64,000 nucleotides of DNA from Bagarius yarrelli (lineage: Eukaryota > Chordata > Actinopteri > Siluriformes > Sisoridae), in assembly GCA_005784505.1 (NCBI GenBank), contig VCAZ01000044.1:489001-553000 (forward strand), given 5' to 3'. The notes beneath the pieces are model-generated. The model saw only the letters and a list, made by a program, of their open reading frames with translations. It searched no databases and had not been told where the DNA came from. The position numbers and the translations under genes are program-made. How positions within the stretch are numbered: the first letter of the stretch is position 1; every line of letters begins with the position of its first letter. Of this stretch, positions 34,801 to 43,902 are shown one piece after another.

Positions 34801-35720
34801 ATTATCGGCACATATAATTATATTGCAGATAGCGATGTATATAGGTTTATATAAAGTATTTGCTGCCGATATGAAATTTTGAAAACCAAAAAATTTGAAT
34901 GCAGATAAAAAGCTTGAAATGCTCCCCAACTGCTACTTCAGTAAGGGAGTCTCTTATTCAAACAGTGTCTTAACAGTAAGTTGCTAACTAGTTTGTGAAA
35001 CACATAAATACCCTGCCTCCATAACATATAAATACCCTGCCCCCATTACGTATAAATACCCTGCCTCCATAACATATAAATATCCTGCCTCCATTACGTA
35101 TAAATACCCTGCCTCCATAACATATAAATAATGTATATATATAATATATATATATATAATATATATATATATTTTATTTTTTTTCCTTTTAATGCACAGT
35201 TTAAGCTGTATTCTTTATTCAGTACCAGTCAGAAGTTTGAGGTGTGTCCTACTGAACTATGATCTCATAAGGATATCAGTCGATATAAAAATATCAGATT
35301 TTTAAATTTTCTAATATCGGTAATGGCCCCAAACACCCATATCGGTTATGTCATATAAAATGTCTAATGTTTTTATCTCCTAGGATTTTTTTGTATTTTG
35401 GAAAAAACTGATCTGGTAGTACATTGGATGCAGCAATCAGATTGAGCTAATTAAAAGATAAAAAGGTGCGTACCTCAGCAAAACTACACCTTGATAAACT
35501 TACATGGGATTGTTTCGATCTCATTGAAGAATTTGTTCCTGATCTTTTCAAAGATTTCATCCATGGAAGAGCCTCCAGCTCCTGTGGAGTTGTCTGCTGC
35601 AGTGGAGACGGCGGGGCCAGGGGCCATCGTCATGGTGCTGGGCAGGTGCGTTCCACCCAAACCTGTGGGCTCAGGACCCACCATGGCTTCAGGTTTCTTT
35701 TTAAATAGGTTCCACTTCAT
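19956..35720 (-). CDS. syt2: Synaptotagmin-2 (vesicle Ca2+ sensor), complete coding region
   Basis: Nine coding exons join in frame to 437 residues (human SYT2: 419). The protein sits in synaptic and secretory vesicle membranes and triggers fast SNARE-dependent fusion. Order: a luminal N-terminus with the N-glycosylation site NST (44-46); a membrane segment (about 76-97, WALIAIAVVAALLIV); a palmitoylation-type cysteine cluster (CCFC, KKCCCKKKK); an acidic linker; C2A (about 155-280); C2B (about 283-425); and an end with NPRRPIAQWHTL. All ten calcium-binding aspartates are present: D185, D191, D243, D245 and D251 in C2A, D316, D322, D376, D378 and D384 in C2B. The C2B polybasic KRLKKKK is intact. 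SYT2 rather than SYT1 is favoured by the N-terminus (WNLFKKKPEAMV, like NIFKRNQEPIV), KKCCCKKKKNKKG, DLGQPIEEW, KEEPEKLGD, TVCILEAKN, TTVKK and FEIP. Paralogue a or b is not decided. Confidence 0.9.
20333..20532 (+). repeat. SINE family A, full length, with triplicated head
   Basis: Head GTGTTGGACTGCTAATTGGA and tail AAGTCGCTCTGGATTAGGGC then TGCTGTAAATGTAATG. The 11-base unit GAAGTGGTAGC is present in three consecutive copies (the last partial) at the 5' end, 20334-20364. Confidence 0.85.
20934..21240 (+). mobile_element. Tc1-type MITE fragment
   Basis: Shares TTCATCCTAAAGAGGTTCTG, GTCGAGGTCAGGGCTTTATG and CATGTTGGAACAGTG with the family whose complete copy lies at 6911-7403. Its termini were not found. 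Confidence 0.65.
21249..21428 (-). repeat. SINE family A
   Basis: Reverse complement: tail TTTACATTTATAGCATTTTG and CAGAGCGACTGACATTTAT, body TTGCTTAGGGCCCAACTCTG, head ending CCAACACCTTGACCACTT. Confidence 0.8.
22765..22802. repeat. (TA)n microsatellite
   Basis: About 19 uninterrupted TA units in syt2 intron 8. Confidence 0.95.
22941..22974. repeat. (TG)n microsatellite, interrupted
   Basis: TG run with one GG interruption; a second TG run lies at 23143-23165. Both in syt2 intron 8. Confidence 0.95.
24040..24230 (+). mobile_element. Tc1-type MITE internal fragment
   Basis: Motifs GGAAAAGACCTTGACTG, CCCGACATCAACCCCACTGA and TTTGAACCAACTGCACCCCA belong to the same Tc1-derived family. The termini are eroded (ATACATGGTCAAAGGA at the left). 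Confidence 0.55.
25989..26155 (+). repeat. V-SINE-like element (HE1/DANA type), 5'-truncated
   Basis: CCACTGTTGGGTTCTTGAG, CTGCTCCAGGTGGCGCTGTA, ACTGACCCTGTGTTCTGACC, GGGATATGCGAAGAAACATA, and a tail with GTGACAAATAAAAAC. This matches the conserved core of fish V-SINEs. The tRNA-like head is missing. Confidence 0.8.
26337..26470 (-). CDS. syt2: syt2 coding exon 7 (C2B polybasic strand)
   Basis: Completes D322 and encodes PYVKIQLLQNGKRLKKKKTT, NTLNPYYNESFSFEIPLEQMQ. The lysine run binds acidic lipids and SNAREs in the family. Donor CAG|GTATGA. Confidence 0.94.
26885..27002 (-). CDS. syt2: syt2 coding exon 6 (start of C2B)
   Basis: 39 codons plus one base: PEKLGDICISLRYVPTAGKL, TVCILEAKNLKKMDVGGLS. 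D316 of C2B loop 1 is present. Acceptor TCTGTAG, donor CTG|GTAAG. Confidence 0.94.
27210..27377 (-). CDS. syt2: syt2 coding exon 5 (C2A, calcium loop 3)
   Basis: 56 codons, phase 0: VPYQELGGKTLVMSVYDYDR and FSKHDIIGEVKLP with D243, D245 and D251, then DLGQPIEEW and SAEKEE. VPYQ and DLGQPIEEW are as in mammalian SYT2. Confidence 0.94.
27378..29753 (-). other. syt2 intron 5 (2.4 kb)
   Basis: AT-rich, no repeat family recognised except a (TA)n run at 29101-29122. No coding sequence seen. Confidence 0.75.
29754..29921 (-). CDS. syt2: syt2 coding exon 4 (C2A, calcium loop 1)
   Basis: 56 codons, phase 0. Contains MDSGGTSDPYVKVFLLPDKK with the loop-1 aspartates D185 and D191, and TLNPVFNETFIFK. 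Acceptor TTTTCCAG, donor AAG|GTACGT. The loop reads SMDSGG where mammals have ALDMGG; the calcium ligand itself is kept. Confidence 0.93.
30152..30358 (-). repeat. SINE family A
   Basis: In syt2 intron 4. Reverse complement: CACATTTACATTTCTGGCAT, a degraded CTTATCCAGACTAATTTAC, GGGTCTTGCTCAAGGG, and CCAGCACCTTAACCCTTGAG. Confidence 0.8.
30671..30802 (-). CDS. syt2: syt2 coding exon 3 (acidic linker, start of C2A)
   Basis: 44 codons in phase 0 on both sides: KQQDDDDEDGETGLTEEE, a glutamate-rich linker, then KLGKLQYSLDYDFQDNK, the first strand of C2A. Confidence 0.92.
31268..31507 (+). mobile_element. MITE, GGATCACCAGACTCGGTCC family
   Basis: Inverted ends CAGGGATCACCAGACTCGGT / ACCGAGTTTGGTGACTCTG with CCTGGAGGGCC and GACCCTCCAGG just inside. 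The stretch AACTTCCCTTAACACACCTG occurs twice inside (about 31323 and 31378), a local 56-base duplication. Non-coding; class probably hAT. Confidence 0.75.
31974..32148 (+). repeat. SINE family A, full length
   Basis: AAAGCAGCGCAGCGGTTAAG, GTGTTGGACTGCTAATTAGA, CTGAGCAAGGCCCTTAACC and GTAAGTCGCTCTGGATAAGA, then TGTAAATGTAAATGTAAA. The best-preserved copy in the window. Confidence 0.88.
34074..34234 (-). CDS. syt2: syt2 coding exon 2 (membrane anchor)
   Basis: Acceptor TATTGCAG, donor GAT|GTATGT. Completes the split leucine codon and encodes PPWALIAIAVV, the cysteine cluster, a lysine-rich stretch and MKNMQGGD. The PPWALIAIA motif is a hallmark of the SYT1/2/5/8 group. Confidence 0.93.
34271..34307. 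repeat. (GA)n tract
   Basis: GA-rich microsatellite just upstream (intron 2 side) of syt2 coding exon 2. Confidence 0.95.
34769..35350 (+). repeat. Repeat with ATCGATATATCGC / ATATCGGTTATG ends
   Basis: Begins CCAATCGATATATCGCTTTT and ends with ATATCGGTAATGGCCCCAAA and ATATCGGTTATG. The GATAT-rich ends are partly complementary and typical of a fish interspersed DNA element. The minisatellite at 35001-35130 lies inside it. Confidence 0.5.
35001..35130 (+). repeat. 24-bp minisatellite, 5.4 copies
   Basis: Units start at 35001, 35025, 35049, 35073 and 35097, with a partial one at 35121. Each contains ATAAATACCCTGCC (one has ATATCC). Units alternate between CATATAAA...CCATTA and CGTATAAA...CCATAA forms, so a 48-bp higher-order period exists. 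Followed by a TA-rich run to 35172. Confidence 0.92.
35504..35720 (-). CDS. syt2: syt2 coding exon 1 (N-terminus)
   Basis: Starts at the ATG at 35718-35720, preceded by a 26-base untranslated part of the same exon (to 35746, acceptor CTTTTACAG). Encodes 72 residues, MKWNLFKKK to NEIETIP, plus one base of a leucine codon; donor T|GTAAGT. This luminal tail is longer than in mammalian SYT2 and rich in P, T and G. Confidence 0.9.
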
Positions 35721-36571
35721 GATCTTTAGCTAGGCACTCAGCGTTCCTGTAAAAGAACATCAACAAAAATAATTGATTAGGGAGCGAAAAATACAGAAAA
35801 GCTAATTCTGTAATTTAGATGGCTGCCTTTTAGAAATCGACGTGCGACACTAACAGGGGCTGAGGATTAGGGAGGGGGAAGACATAGATTAGTAATATAA
35901 CATAACAAAAATCCTTTAGTCAGACACCTCAATCAATAATACTGAAACTGCAAAAAGAAATAGATCTGCTTTCAATCTTGCAACAGCGGTGCAATTGCCA
36001 AATGTAAAAGCGTGTCTATAAAAGAATATGCATAAACAATAAACAGGTGCAGTTCCAGCTGTGTGTATTAAAGTAGGCAACCAATGACAGGGACGTAGCA
36101 CTGTGGAAAACCGCAGTAACAGGATGAAGCATTCCAACCACAATTGCCAGGAGACCTTTGTCTTAAAACGGCTCATCTTGTTCAGTAGCTGTGCATAAAG
36201 ATATTTCCAAAATAATCTAATCTGATAAAAAAAACTTTTTTTTGATGTAGCTTTAAAACTAAACGGATGAATCAGCTGTATTTTTCACTTTTTTTTTTTT
36301 TATTTGAAACTTTCCTAAATACTAGTGTGGTTGAAAAAATTATTGATTCTTCTTTACTTATACATTTGATTTGTTAGACTACTCAACGTCAAAAGTAAGT
36401 GAATCAAAAAGTGTATACGTGTTCTTTAGAAAGTGACCTACCAGATTTTTGCAACCTTTAGATAACAAACAAGAACACGATTTTGCAACCTTGCAACAAA
36501 ACTGTCTGTTTTTCTTAGTGGAACTGAGAAAATTGTGTCTGTTTTTCTTATGTCTTAACCTTTACTTTACT

Positions 36572-36886
36572 GTGAATCCTGTTGTGTTCTGTACGTGATA
36601 AACATATAAGGAGTTACTTCCTGAGGGTTTAGGCGATTGCACCCAAAGGCAAGGCCATTGGCTTTGCTGACTCAGCAGTAACGACCGAGGCAAGGTCTTG
36701 AAGAAACTGAAGATTTGTTAGGGTCTAAATAGAGCACAGCCCTTAAGGCTAGTAAACACTGAACGTTGTTTGGTCTTGACTTTGAGCGACAATAAATTTA
36801 ACTGTTATCTTTTTCTCTGCTGCCGCCGTCTCTACTCATTTGCCGTTCCTCCACAGGGCGATCTAATAATTTCCACCACACTAGAA
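36572..36886 (+). mobile_element. Possible solo LTR
   Basis: A TG...CA-bounded stretch of about 315 bases with TATA-like CTAAATAGAGC, then CAATAAATTTAAC (poly(A) signal) and a CT/GC-rich part, CTGCTGCCGCCGTCTC. This is the order expected in an LTR. No target-site duplication or internal retroelement sequence was found, so it is tentative. It lies in the 5' intron of syt2. Confidence 0.3.
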
Positions 36887-37122
36887 TGAATACTTTATAT
36901 TACAAGTGATTGCAGGATATTTAATAGATTATTAAATTAATAAATAAATACTAAATGTTTCTTTCTTTTAACTGTGAATAAGAACGGTATTACGTATAAT
37001 TAGATCAAATTAAACTAATGTAATTATGTCCAGAAGGGTTTGATACCACCACCAGGACTACCATTCATGCATAGATTTTTATTAAAAGGATTCAATAAAG
37101 CATGGAAGCCCAATTTACTTAC

Positions 37123-37205
37123 CTTAATGATACAGAGATAGTTTGCAGCAGAAAATAACTGTTTTCCTTTTGCCCTACACTGACAATACACAGAGCTTCA
37201 CTGTC
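37123..37205 (-). other. syt2: syt2 non-coding 5'UTR exon, probable
   Basis: On the minus strand an acceptor (TTTGTTTTTTAG) precedes GACAGTGAAG, and 83 bases later CATTAAG is followed by an excellent donor, GTAAGTAAATT. No ATG opens a long frame. It would splice to the acceptor at 35746. Supported only by splice signals and position. Confidence 0.5.
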
Positions 37206-37370
37206 CTAAAAAACAAAGCGTCTTTCAAAATAAACCCAACAGACCGCCTCCTTTGGAGTACCAGTGGGCTCTGATGTGAGGAGTTTATCACCCCTCTTTA
37301 AAAAATATATATCACCATGTTAAATAAAGACAAATAGGGGGAAAATAACTGGATAAACCAGTATAAAGCC

Positions 37371-37524
37371 TAGTCATGTTTAAAAAAAAAAATCTTTAAC
37401 CAGAGCTCACAGGCTATAATACGAAGCAAAAGGATTGTATAGGATTTTACTTTAATAATCTAAACCCTATACAATCCTTTTGCTTCGTATTATAGCCTGT
37501 GAGATTTTTTTTTAAACATGACTA
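37371..37524. repeat. Perfect palindrome / foldback, 38-bp arms
   Basis: Arms 37406-37443 and 37466-37503 are exact reverse complements (38 of 38), separated by 22 bases. Outside them, TAGTCATGTTT plus an A run (37371-37394) pairs with a T run plus AAACATGACTA (to 37524), with a nine-base bulge (TTAACCAGA) on the left. It would form a stem of about 60 base pairs. Confidence 0.95.
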
Positions 37525-37753
37525 AGCGAACCCTATTTTATAAATGTCCTTACATTGTATATGGCAACAAAAACACGTCAATAGGTCACCACTCAGAAAA
37601 AGACTCAATACATCAGAGTGTTCCATTAACTAGATTGAATGGGCATCTTGAGTAACATCCTTTTCCCAGACACCATACATCACCAGCTGACAGTCCACTA
37701 CCCCACCCCTCCACCCCTTACCCAAGTATCAAGCAGACACTTTTACAGAATTT

Positions 37754-37754
37754 A

Positions 37755-37786
<32 letters not shown>

Positions 37787-37790
37787 TGTG
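37754..37790. repeat. (TG)n microsatellite
   Basis: TG run with a single TA interruption. Confidence 0.95.
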
Positions 37791-38370
37791 TATATAAGCA
37801 TTCACATAATGATAAAGCAAAAGAAAAAGTGTAAAGTCTTCAGGCTGGCTGCAATGCTGAATTGAATAAGTGTGTTATTACTACATCGCTAATGGCTAAA
37901 ATCCTAATGAGTCATTTCTTCTTGTTAGACTCAGATAGCTTTAATAAGCTCACTTTATATCTGTACAAATTTTAAGTTAGGCAAAAGAATATTACGCAGT
38001 ACCAACCAGGTTCGGGTACATTAATACATAAAAGCAAATACAGGAAGACGGAATTAAATTATTACAGTAGAAAAGAAGAAAGCGTTTTGCTCATTGTTCT
38101 TTACTACACTTAATACTAGCTTCTGCACTACACCACCCGCCACCAGGGAGCGACGGAGAAAATGAACTGCCCTGTGTTGTACAAAGCTGACACAAGCTTT
38201 ATAATAACCAGTGCTCTCTGAGAGACCCTATTTATCTGCCTGCATTGGAAGTAACTGCTGTTGATTGAGCCAGCATGATTACAATCGATATCGTATTGTT
38301 TAGAAGTAGAAGAACATGAAATCCTAATTTAGGACATGTACACATAGTGCACAAGCTTCCAGCTGAAGCC

Positions 38371-38372
38371 CC

Positions 38373-38398
<26 letters not shown>
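38371..38398. repeat. (CT)n microsatellite
   Basis: CT run followed by a T run to 38408. Confidence 0.95.
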
Positions 38399-38406
<8 letters not shown>

Positions 38407-39171
38407 TTAAACTGTTTCCACTGATCACAATTACGGAAGTCTTTCACTCATCTCGAGGATCCTGTGAAACCACACACCCATAAATTGGTATCTGCTTCCT
38501 ATTTTTTCCTGTTTTCGAGAATGCTTGCCATGTTCGACTGACATTTGCTCTCTAGCTGAGGTATTGATTGACAACGTCCTGTCTTTTTTTCTTCATTCTG
38601 CCTGCACAGGGAATATGATGAGTCTGCCCTTTTCCTCCCGCCTTATGCTATCAGACAGTACAGAGTCTTATTAGAATGTGTCTCACCGGACTGGGATTTT
38701 CACATGAATATTTAAGTGGTCCTGGCTGTCTAGGCTCTTATCTGTTGGCCCAAACAATAGAGACCGACAGACAGACAGACAGACAGACCTACACACAGAA
38801 AGATAGATAAAAAAAAGATAGGCAGGAACACCATTTCTTTCACAATTGTCATCAGAAATACAGAAATGCTAAGCTGTAATCTTTACTTTGTATACAGAAT
38901 ATGTAGCACTCGGTGTCTCAAATCTCCTTCAGAGAGACAGGGAGATGAAGAAGTGATTTGTCTGAGTTTAGGAGACAGGCAATTTTGCAGCTCTGGAAAA
39001 ATGATCAAGCTAGACAATTGGAAGGAACCAATCCATGTAGCTGCCAAACTTCACTGGCATTAACCCTGGCATCTCTAGGTAGAAAATACACATTTGTCTG
39101 CATTATGACAGACATGATGTAGAAGTAATCTAAGATTAAAAAGTATGTTATTTTTTCAATTATCATATGAT

Positions 39172-39440
39172 TAATCATGGTGGCTTAGCGGTTAGCACTG
39201 TTGCCTCACAGTGAGAGGGCCTGGGTTAGATTCCTGGGCAGTCCAAAAACATGTGTTTTAGGTTAATTGGTGATTCTAAATTGCCTATAGAAGTGAGTGT
39301 GTGGTCCTGTGATGGACTGGCGACCTGTCCAGGGTGTACCCCTCCTGCCTTTTGCCCTTTCAGAGACGGCTGGGATAGACTCCAGCAGATCCCTGTGACC
39401 CCGAATTAGGGAATACGCGGAAATAGAAAATGTAAAGAAA
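39172..39440 (+). repeat. L2-type 3' tail / associated SINE
   Basis: TGGTGGCTTAGCGGTTAGCA, CTGTTGCCTCACAGTGAGAG, AAATTGCCTATAGAAGTGAG, GACTGGCGACCTGTCCAGGG, GGGATAGACTCCAGCAGATC and CCCTGTGACCCCGAATTAGG. This is the common fish sequence found at the 3' end of L2-clade LINEs and the SINEs that use it. Confidence 0.75.
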
Positions 39441-39780
39441 ACAAATGAATGAATAATCATGCATATTAAACCAGAGGTATATTCTTGGGTAATATAGTAC
39501 AGGCACTGTAACCTTTTCAAGCCATTTACAATTAAGTATTTGGGTAGCAGCTTATGGTTTGGGGAAGTGGAAGCTTGCCAACTCATTTAAAATGCTCCAC
39601 AGAGTGTTAATGATCATTAAAAAAAAACTATATGGAGAAGAAACTGAACAAAATAACACAGAGAGTTTTCTGAAGTTCTCCACCACCTCCTGTCTATAGC
39701 AAAATTTTAGATCACAACTAGATCTAAAACCTATGTTACTGCATACACTCGACAAATTTTTTAAATAAAATGATAAAATG

Positions 39781-39940
39781 GGGGAAGTAGTAGCTCAGTG
39801 ATTAAGATGTTGGACTGCTAATTGGAAGATCAGGGTTTGATTCTCAGGACCACCACTTTGGACCCCTGAGAAAGGCCCTTAACCTTGTATAAAAGAGTCA
39901 CTCTGGATATGGACGTCTACGTCGTAAATGTAAATGTAAT
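39781..39940 (+). repeat. SINE family A
   Basis: TAGTAGCTCAGTGATTAAGA, TGTTGGACTGCTAATTGGAA, and a shortened tail TCACTCTGGATATGGACGTC then TAAATGTAAATGTAAT. Confidence 0.82.
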
Positions 39941-40497
39941 TGGAAACTAAATTGCATGAGGAAAACATGGCTTAATACATTTTTGGATGCTATTCAATTC
40001 TGTGGCACTCGTCCTGTCTCAGTACTTTGCACATAATTATTTTAGTCCCTGATCCATATACAATTATAAATTAGATGGATATAAATAATGATAGCACAAT
40101 TGTGTGTTATTTTAGGCCCTGGCATTCTGATTGAGGAAGAAAATACATAACAGATTTAAATAAGCTGGCATCCTTTTCTCCTCTGAAGAAAACAGTAGAA
40201 GGAAGATACAAGGATGAAGTTGGCGTCAGTATAAAATAAGAATAGCTTCCGAGACAGAATTCTTTAATTCAAGGCCACTATAAACCAAGTGGAGAGAGGA
40301 CACACTGTACCTAATTAACTTTCTGGCTTGCATCACCGCAATGGTCTTTCAAAGTCAAGTGTGTTTAATCCTGCTCTAGCCTGTCCTTCTGGAGAAAAAC
40401 TGACTGATATAACTCTTAGACAATATCCTAGACTTGATTTAGACAATATTTAACAGCCTATCAAACAAGAAATTTGTATCAGTATAATTATAAAAAC

Positions 40498-40680
40498 CAT
40501 CTGTTTATGTTTATGGACACCGGATACTCCCACTCATATTTGGGTCTTCTCCAGACTGTAGTCAAAATTTTAGAAGCATTTTTTTTTTTTACTGGAACTA
40601 AAACACAAACCTGTTCCAGTATTACAGTAAATCCTGTGCATTATGTGAGCTCTATGAATAGGTTATGTTTTACCAAGGTT
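40498..40680 (+). mobile_element. Tc1-type MITE fragment
   Basis: TTTATGGACACCGGATACTC, TTACTGGAACTAAAACACAA, CCTGTTCCAGTATTACAGTA and GAGCTCTATGAATAGGTTA follow the internal order of the family. Termini missing. Confidence 0.5.
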
Positions 40681-41361
40681 AAAATTGAAAAGCTAAAACA
40701 CATAATATTATTTGTGGCTGTGTTGTAAAATCCTGTCCGAAAGCTACTGGATGAGTTAAGTTCATCGCAGGCTAATTGATGTAAACCTGAAATATGTGTT
40801 GTAAAGGTACAAGGCAGTTAACTTTAGCCATTTAGCATACATTACAATAAGCAAAGAGCAAATAATGGATAAACCCCAGTTAAAATGGAGGGGTTTTGTG
40901 GTTTAAAAAAAATTAAGCATGATAGTGAACCAGTAAAAAAAAACATTTGGCGTATTTTGGAGGTATAGGACAAATACAAACCTATACTCTTATACCAATG
41001 CTTTTTTTTCCAACCTTTTTTTTATTTAGATTTTATTTGATTACATCACTCTGTCCATTTGGGTATCAGAATGGCACATCTTGATCTGTTAATAGTAGAT
41101 TTAGCAAATTGTAAGGATCTTTCTGGGCTCTGGCTTTTGAATAAGCTTTTCCTTTGTTGATTTTGATGTATGCGTTGGATCATAGTTGCGATCAAATGTG
41201 AAATCCCTTTTTTATCCTCAGCTTACACACCTAAAGGTTTTGCAGTAAAATTGATTCGAGCGGATTTCCTCCATCTTAATAAAATCCTCGGTTATGGCTG
41301 GAAAACTGCTGCATGCTGCACTGTGGGTAAAGATTATCTTCCAAAATAATTTTTTTATAAT

Positions 41362-41512
41362 TTTTTATATATTCTATATACTTATAGAATTTTTTATCAT
41401 TTTTATATATTCTATATAATTATAGAATTTTTTTATATCATTTTTATATATTCTATATAATTATAGAATTTTTTTTATCATTTTGTATATTTATATTAAT
41501 TATAGAATTTGT
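41362..41512 (+). repeat. AT-rich minisatellite, about 40-bp unit, 4 copies
   Basis: Units begin at about 41362, 41400, 41441 and 41481. Each contains a run of T, TATATATTCTATATA (last unit diverged) and ATTATAGAATTT. Confidence 0.9.
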
Positions 41513-42448
41513 TTATAATTTTTTTGTAACATTTTTAAGGCTTGAGGCAGTTTAGCTCTCAATTTGGTTGAAATATATATATGTTAACTAATTGATGTCA
41601 CTTAGTAAGAATAGTTTGTGGTTGGTTAATTGTTTCTTTGTGTAAAAGTAGGCTGTCCATGAATATTGACAACATGTACTTTTTACTAAAGGGCCAAAAT
41701 CAGCTTGTAGCTTTTCTGGGTGAACGGAGATGAAATAACAGGAAATGAAATAATTCGATTTGTGTAATACAACAGCTCTTGATTTTTTTTTTTGAACATT
41801 ATGCTACTACTGCAAGACGAATCCTAGAGAATCCAGTTGTAATATTTGTCATATTGAAGAAGTAAACCTAAATGAAAACCTAATAAATGGCGTTCGATTG
41901 GCACAGATAAGCTTCCGATTTTGGAGCGATTCAAATCCTGATGATATTACAGCCAGCCATGGCCTGGAGTGCAGAAGAGCATAATTGGTCCTGCTCCCCG
42001 GGTAAGAAGAATGTCTTTCCTCTCTTCTTGTTACATGAGAAGCAGTTCAGAAAAACACATCTGCTGCTTTATATGTGCTGCCGAAACCACTTTTTAGTCT
42101 TCACCTTTCATGTTTGCTAGCCGATGTGAGCTAGTAGGTACGAAGTGTGTAAACTGGAAAATGAACAACTGGACAGACAACACATCAGCCTGTAATATAT
42201 AAAAGGAAGAAAAACATAAAAAAAAAATGCAAAACATACAAAATTTAAATGTAAAGCTATGGATAGGGAGCAACAGAAGCAGAAGCCAAGACATATTGAA
42301 ACACTAAAACTTGATAGGTTGGCTAATTAGTGCAAATGAATTTTTTTAGCGTTGTACAAGCTCATTTATTGTGTGACATGGTCAGGGTTTTTTAAAATAA
42401 AATGTGCAACATTTATTATATGTTCTATGGATACTAAGACAGAGTCCG

Positions 42449-42700
42449 GCAGCACGTTGGCTTAGTGGTTAACACTGTTTCCTCACAGCAAGAAGGTCTT
42501 AGGTTCGTATTGGTGATTTTAAATTGCCCATCAGAGTAAGGGTGTGTGTGGTTGTTTGTCTGTATGTGCCTTCTGTTTGACTGATGACCTGTCCAGGATG
42601 TACCACTGCCTTTCTCCTAATGACAGCTTTGATAGACTCCAGCAGATTCATGTGGCCCTGATTAGGATGAAGCAGGTATAGACTAAGATAGAGTTGAAAG
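42449..42700 (+). repeat. L2-type 3' tail / associated SINE, degenerate
   Basis: AGCACGTTGGCTTAGTGGTT, ACACTGTTTCCTCACAGCAA, AAATTGCCCATCAGAGTAAG, CTGTCCAGGATGTACC-type motif and TGATAGACTCCAGCAGATTC. Same family as 39172-39440. Confidence 0.7.
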
Positions 42701-43902
42701 AGTGCAGTGACCAGTGAAGCGAAATATATAGCATGTTAAGGTGTTAACCAGTGAAATAAATTGTGTTTAATAAAAAAAAACAAACAAAGCATCTGTAGAA
42801 TGACTATTAAGAGATTATTATCAAATACAGTATAAGATGTTTCTATCAGGCTGTATTGATTCTTTATCTTATTAATCTTTGTGATATTATTTATCCTAAA
42901 CAATGAATCCATTTTCATTACATATGAACATTACATTTACTCTCAGAAACATGAACCCAGCTACAAATTTATGTTCTATAAATGTTTTTTGAATGCTCTG
43001 TTTTGGATTTGGGAACATTTTTGATTTAAGAACCGAGTACGAATTATGTAATACATACATCATAACGATGTTAAGGTGTTCTTTCAACGTTACAAGAATA
43101 CATCCAAACGATTAATAACGTTACGTGGAGGTTCCATGAACATTATTTTGTCCTAACATTCAGACATGTTAGCCTTAAACTGATTTACAGCATGTAGTAT
43201 GTGCACTGTACCTTAACTTAAGAGTCAAAATCATGTGACCTTTGGAGGAAAGGCTGTATGAATGCTTGTCCTGGTCTGACCCCAGATGCAGTCAATAAAA
43301 AGCAGTACCTCAACCCAGAGCAGCAGTTTCCGCCTTTAAACATACATGTTCTTTAAGAGTTCAGTATATGTTAGCTAGAATGCGCCATACAGAACTGAGA
43401 GAAGAAGAAGAAGACAAGGAATCTATTAGCAAGAAGCGTCCATATCTTTAAGAGTAATGTTATTGGATCATATACGGAGGCTCTGAGACCTTTCACTGAC
43501 TGTAATGCACCGCCACAGTGCATACGTGAGACAAATGCCAAGAGCAAATACTTCTCATTAATGTGCAGCCCCAGTTTGCCAAAGGCTCGTTATTAGAGAT
43601 ATGGCACTGCGGCTACGTTAGTACATTGCATAATTAATTAGTCATTGTCAGCGTTACTGCATCAGCTGTGACAGCTTTATCTCTTCAACTGAACTCAAGC
43701 TTTTTATAGTCAAAGATTTCATTCACAAGTTCAAAAACAGTGAATGCAGTATTGGTCCAGTAGGACATAATTCTCAGAAAATATAAATTAAATTCTGTAT
43801 AAAGTATGCGAAGAAACAGTGGTATTTAAGCTTGGAGTTTGAAAAGAGAAAGAAAGACAGATTAAAGGAAAGAAAAAAAGAAAGAAAAGGGAAATCCCTT
43901 AC

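Larger units (their letters stand above)
37206..43902 (-). other. syt2 5' intron (about 6.7 kb), if the first exon is at 43903
   Basis: Contains the palindrome, TG and CT microsatellites, two L2-type tails, a SINE A and an AT-rich minisatellite. No coding sequence was found. Confidence 0.35.

Noticed and set aside
35001..35130. Regularly spaced 24-bp repeats, CRISPR-like at first glance
   Set aside because: Units are head-to-tail without unique spacers, in a vertebrate intron. It is a minisatellite.
19956..35720. Assignment of the synaptotagmin to SYT1, SYT5 or SYT8
   Set aside because: Residues that separate the paralogues (VPYQELGG, DLGQPIEEW, EEPEKLGD, TVCILEA, TTVKK, FEIP, KKCCCKKKK) all follow SYT2. 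SYT8 from fishes was not compared directly, so a small doubt remains.
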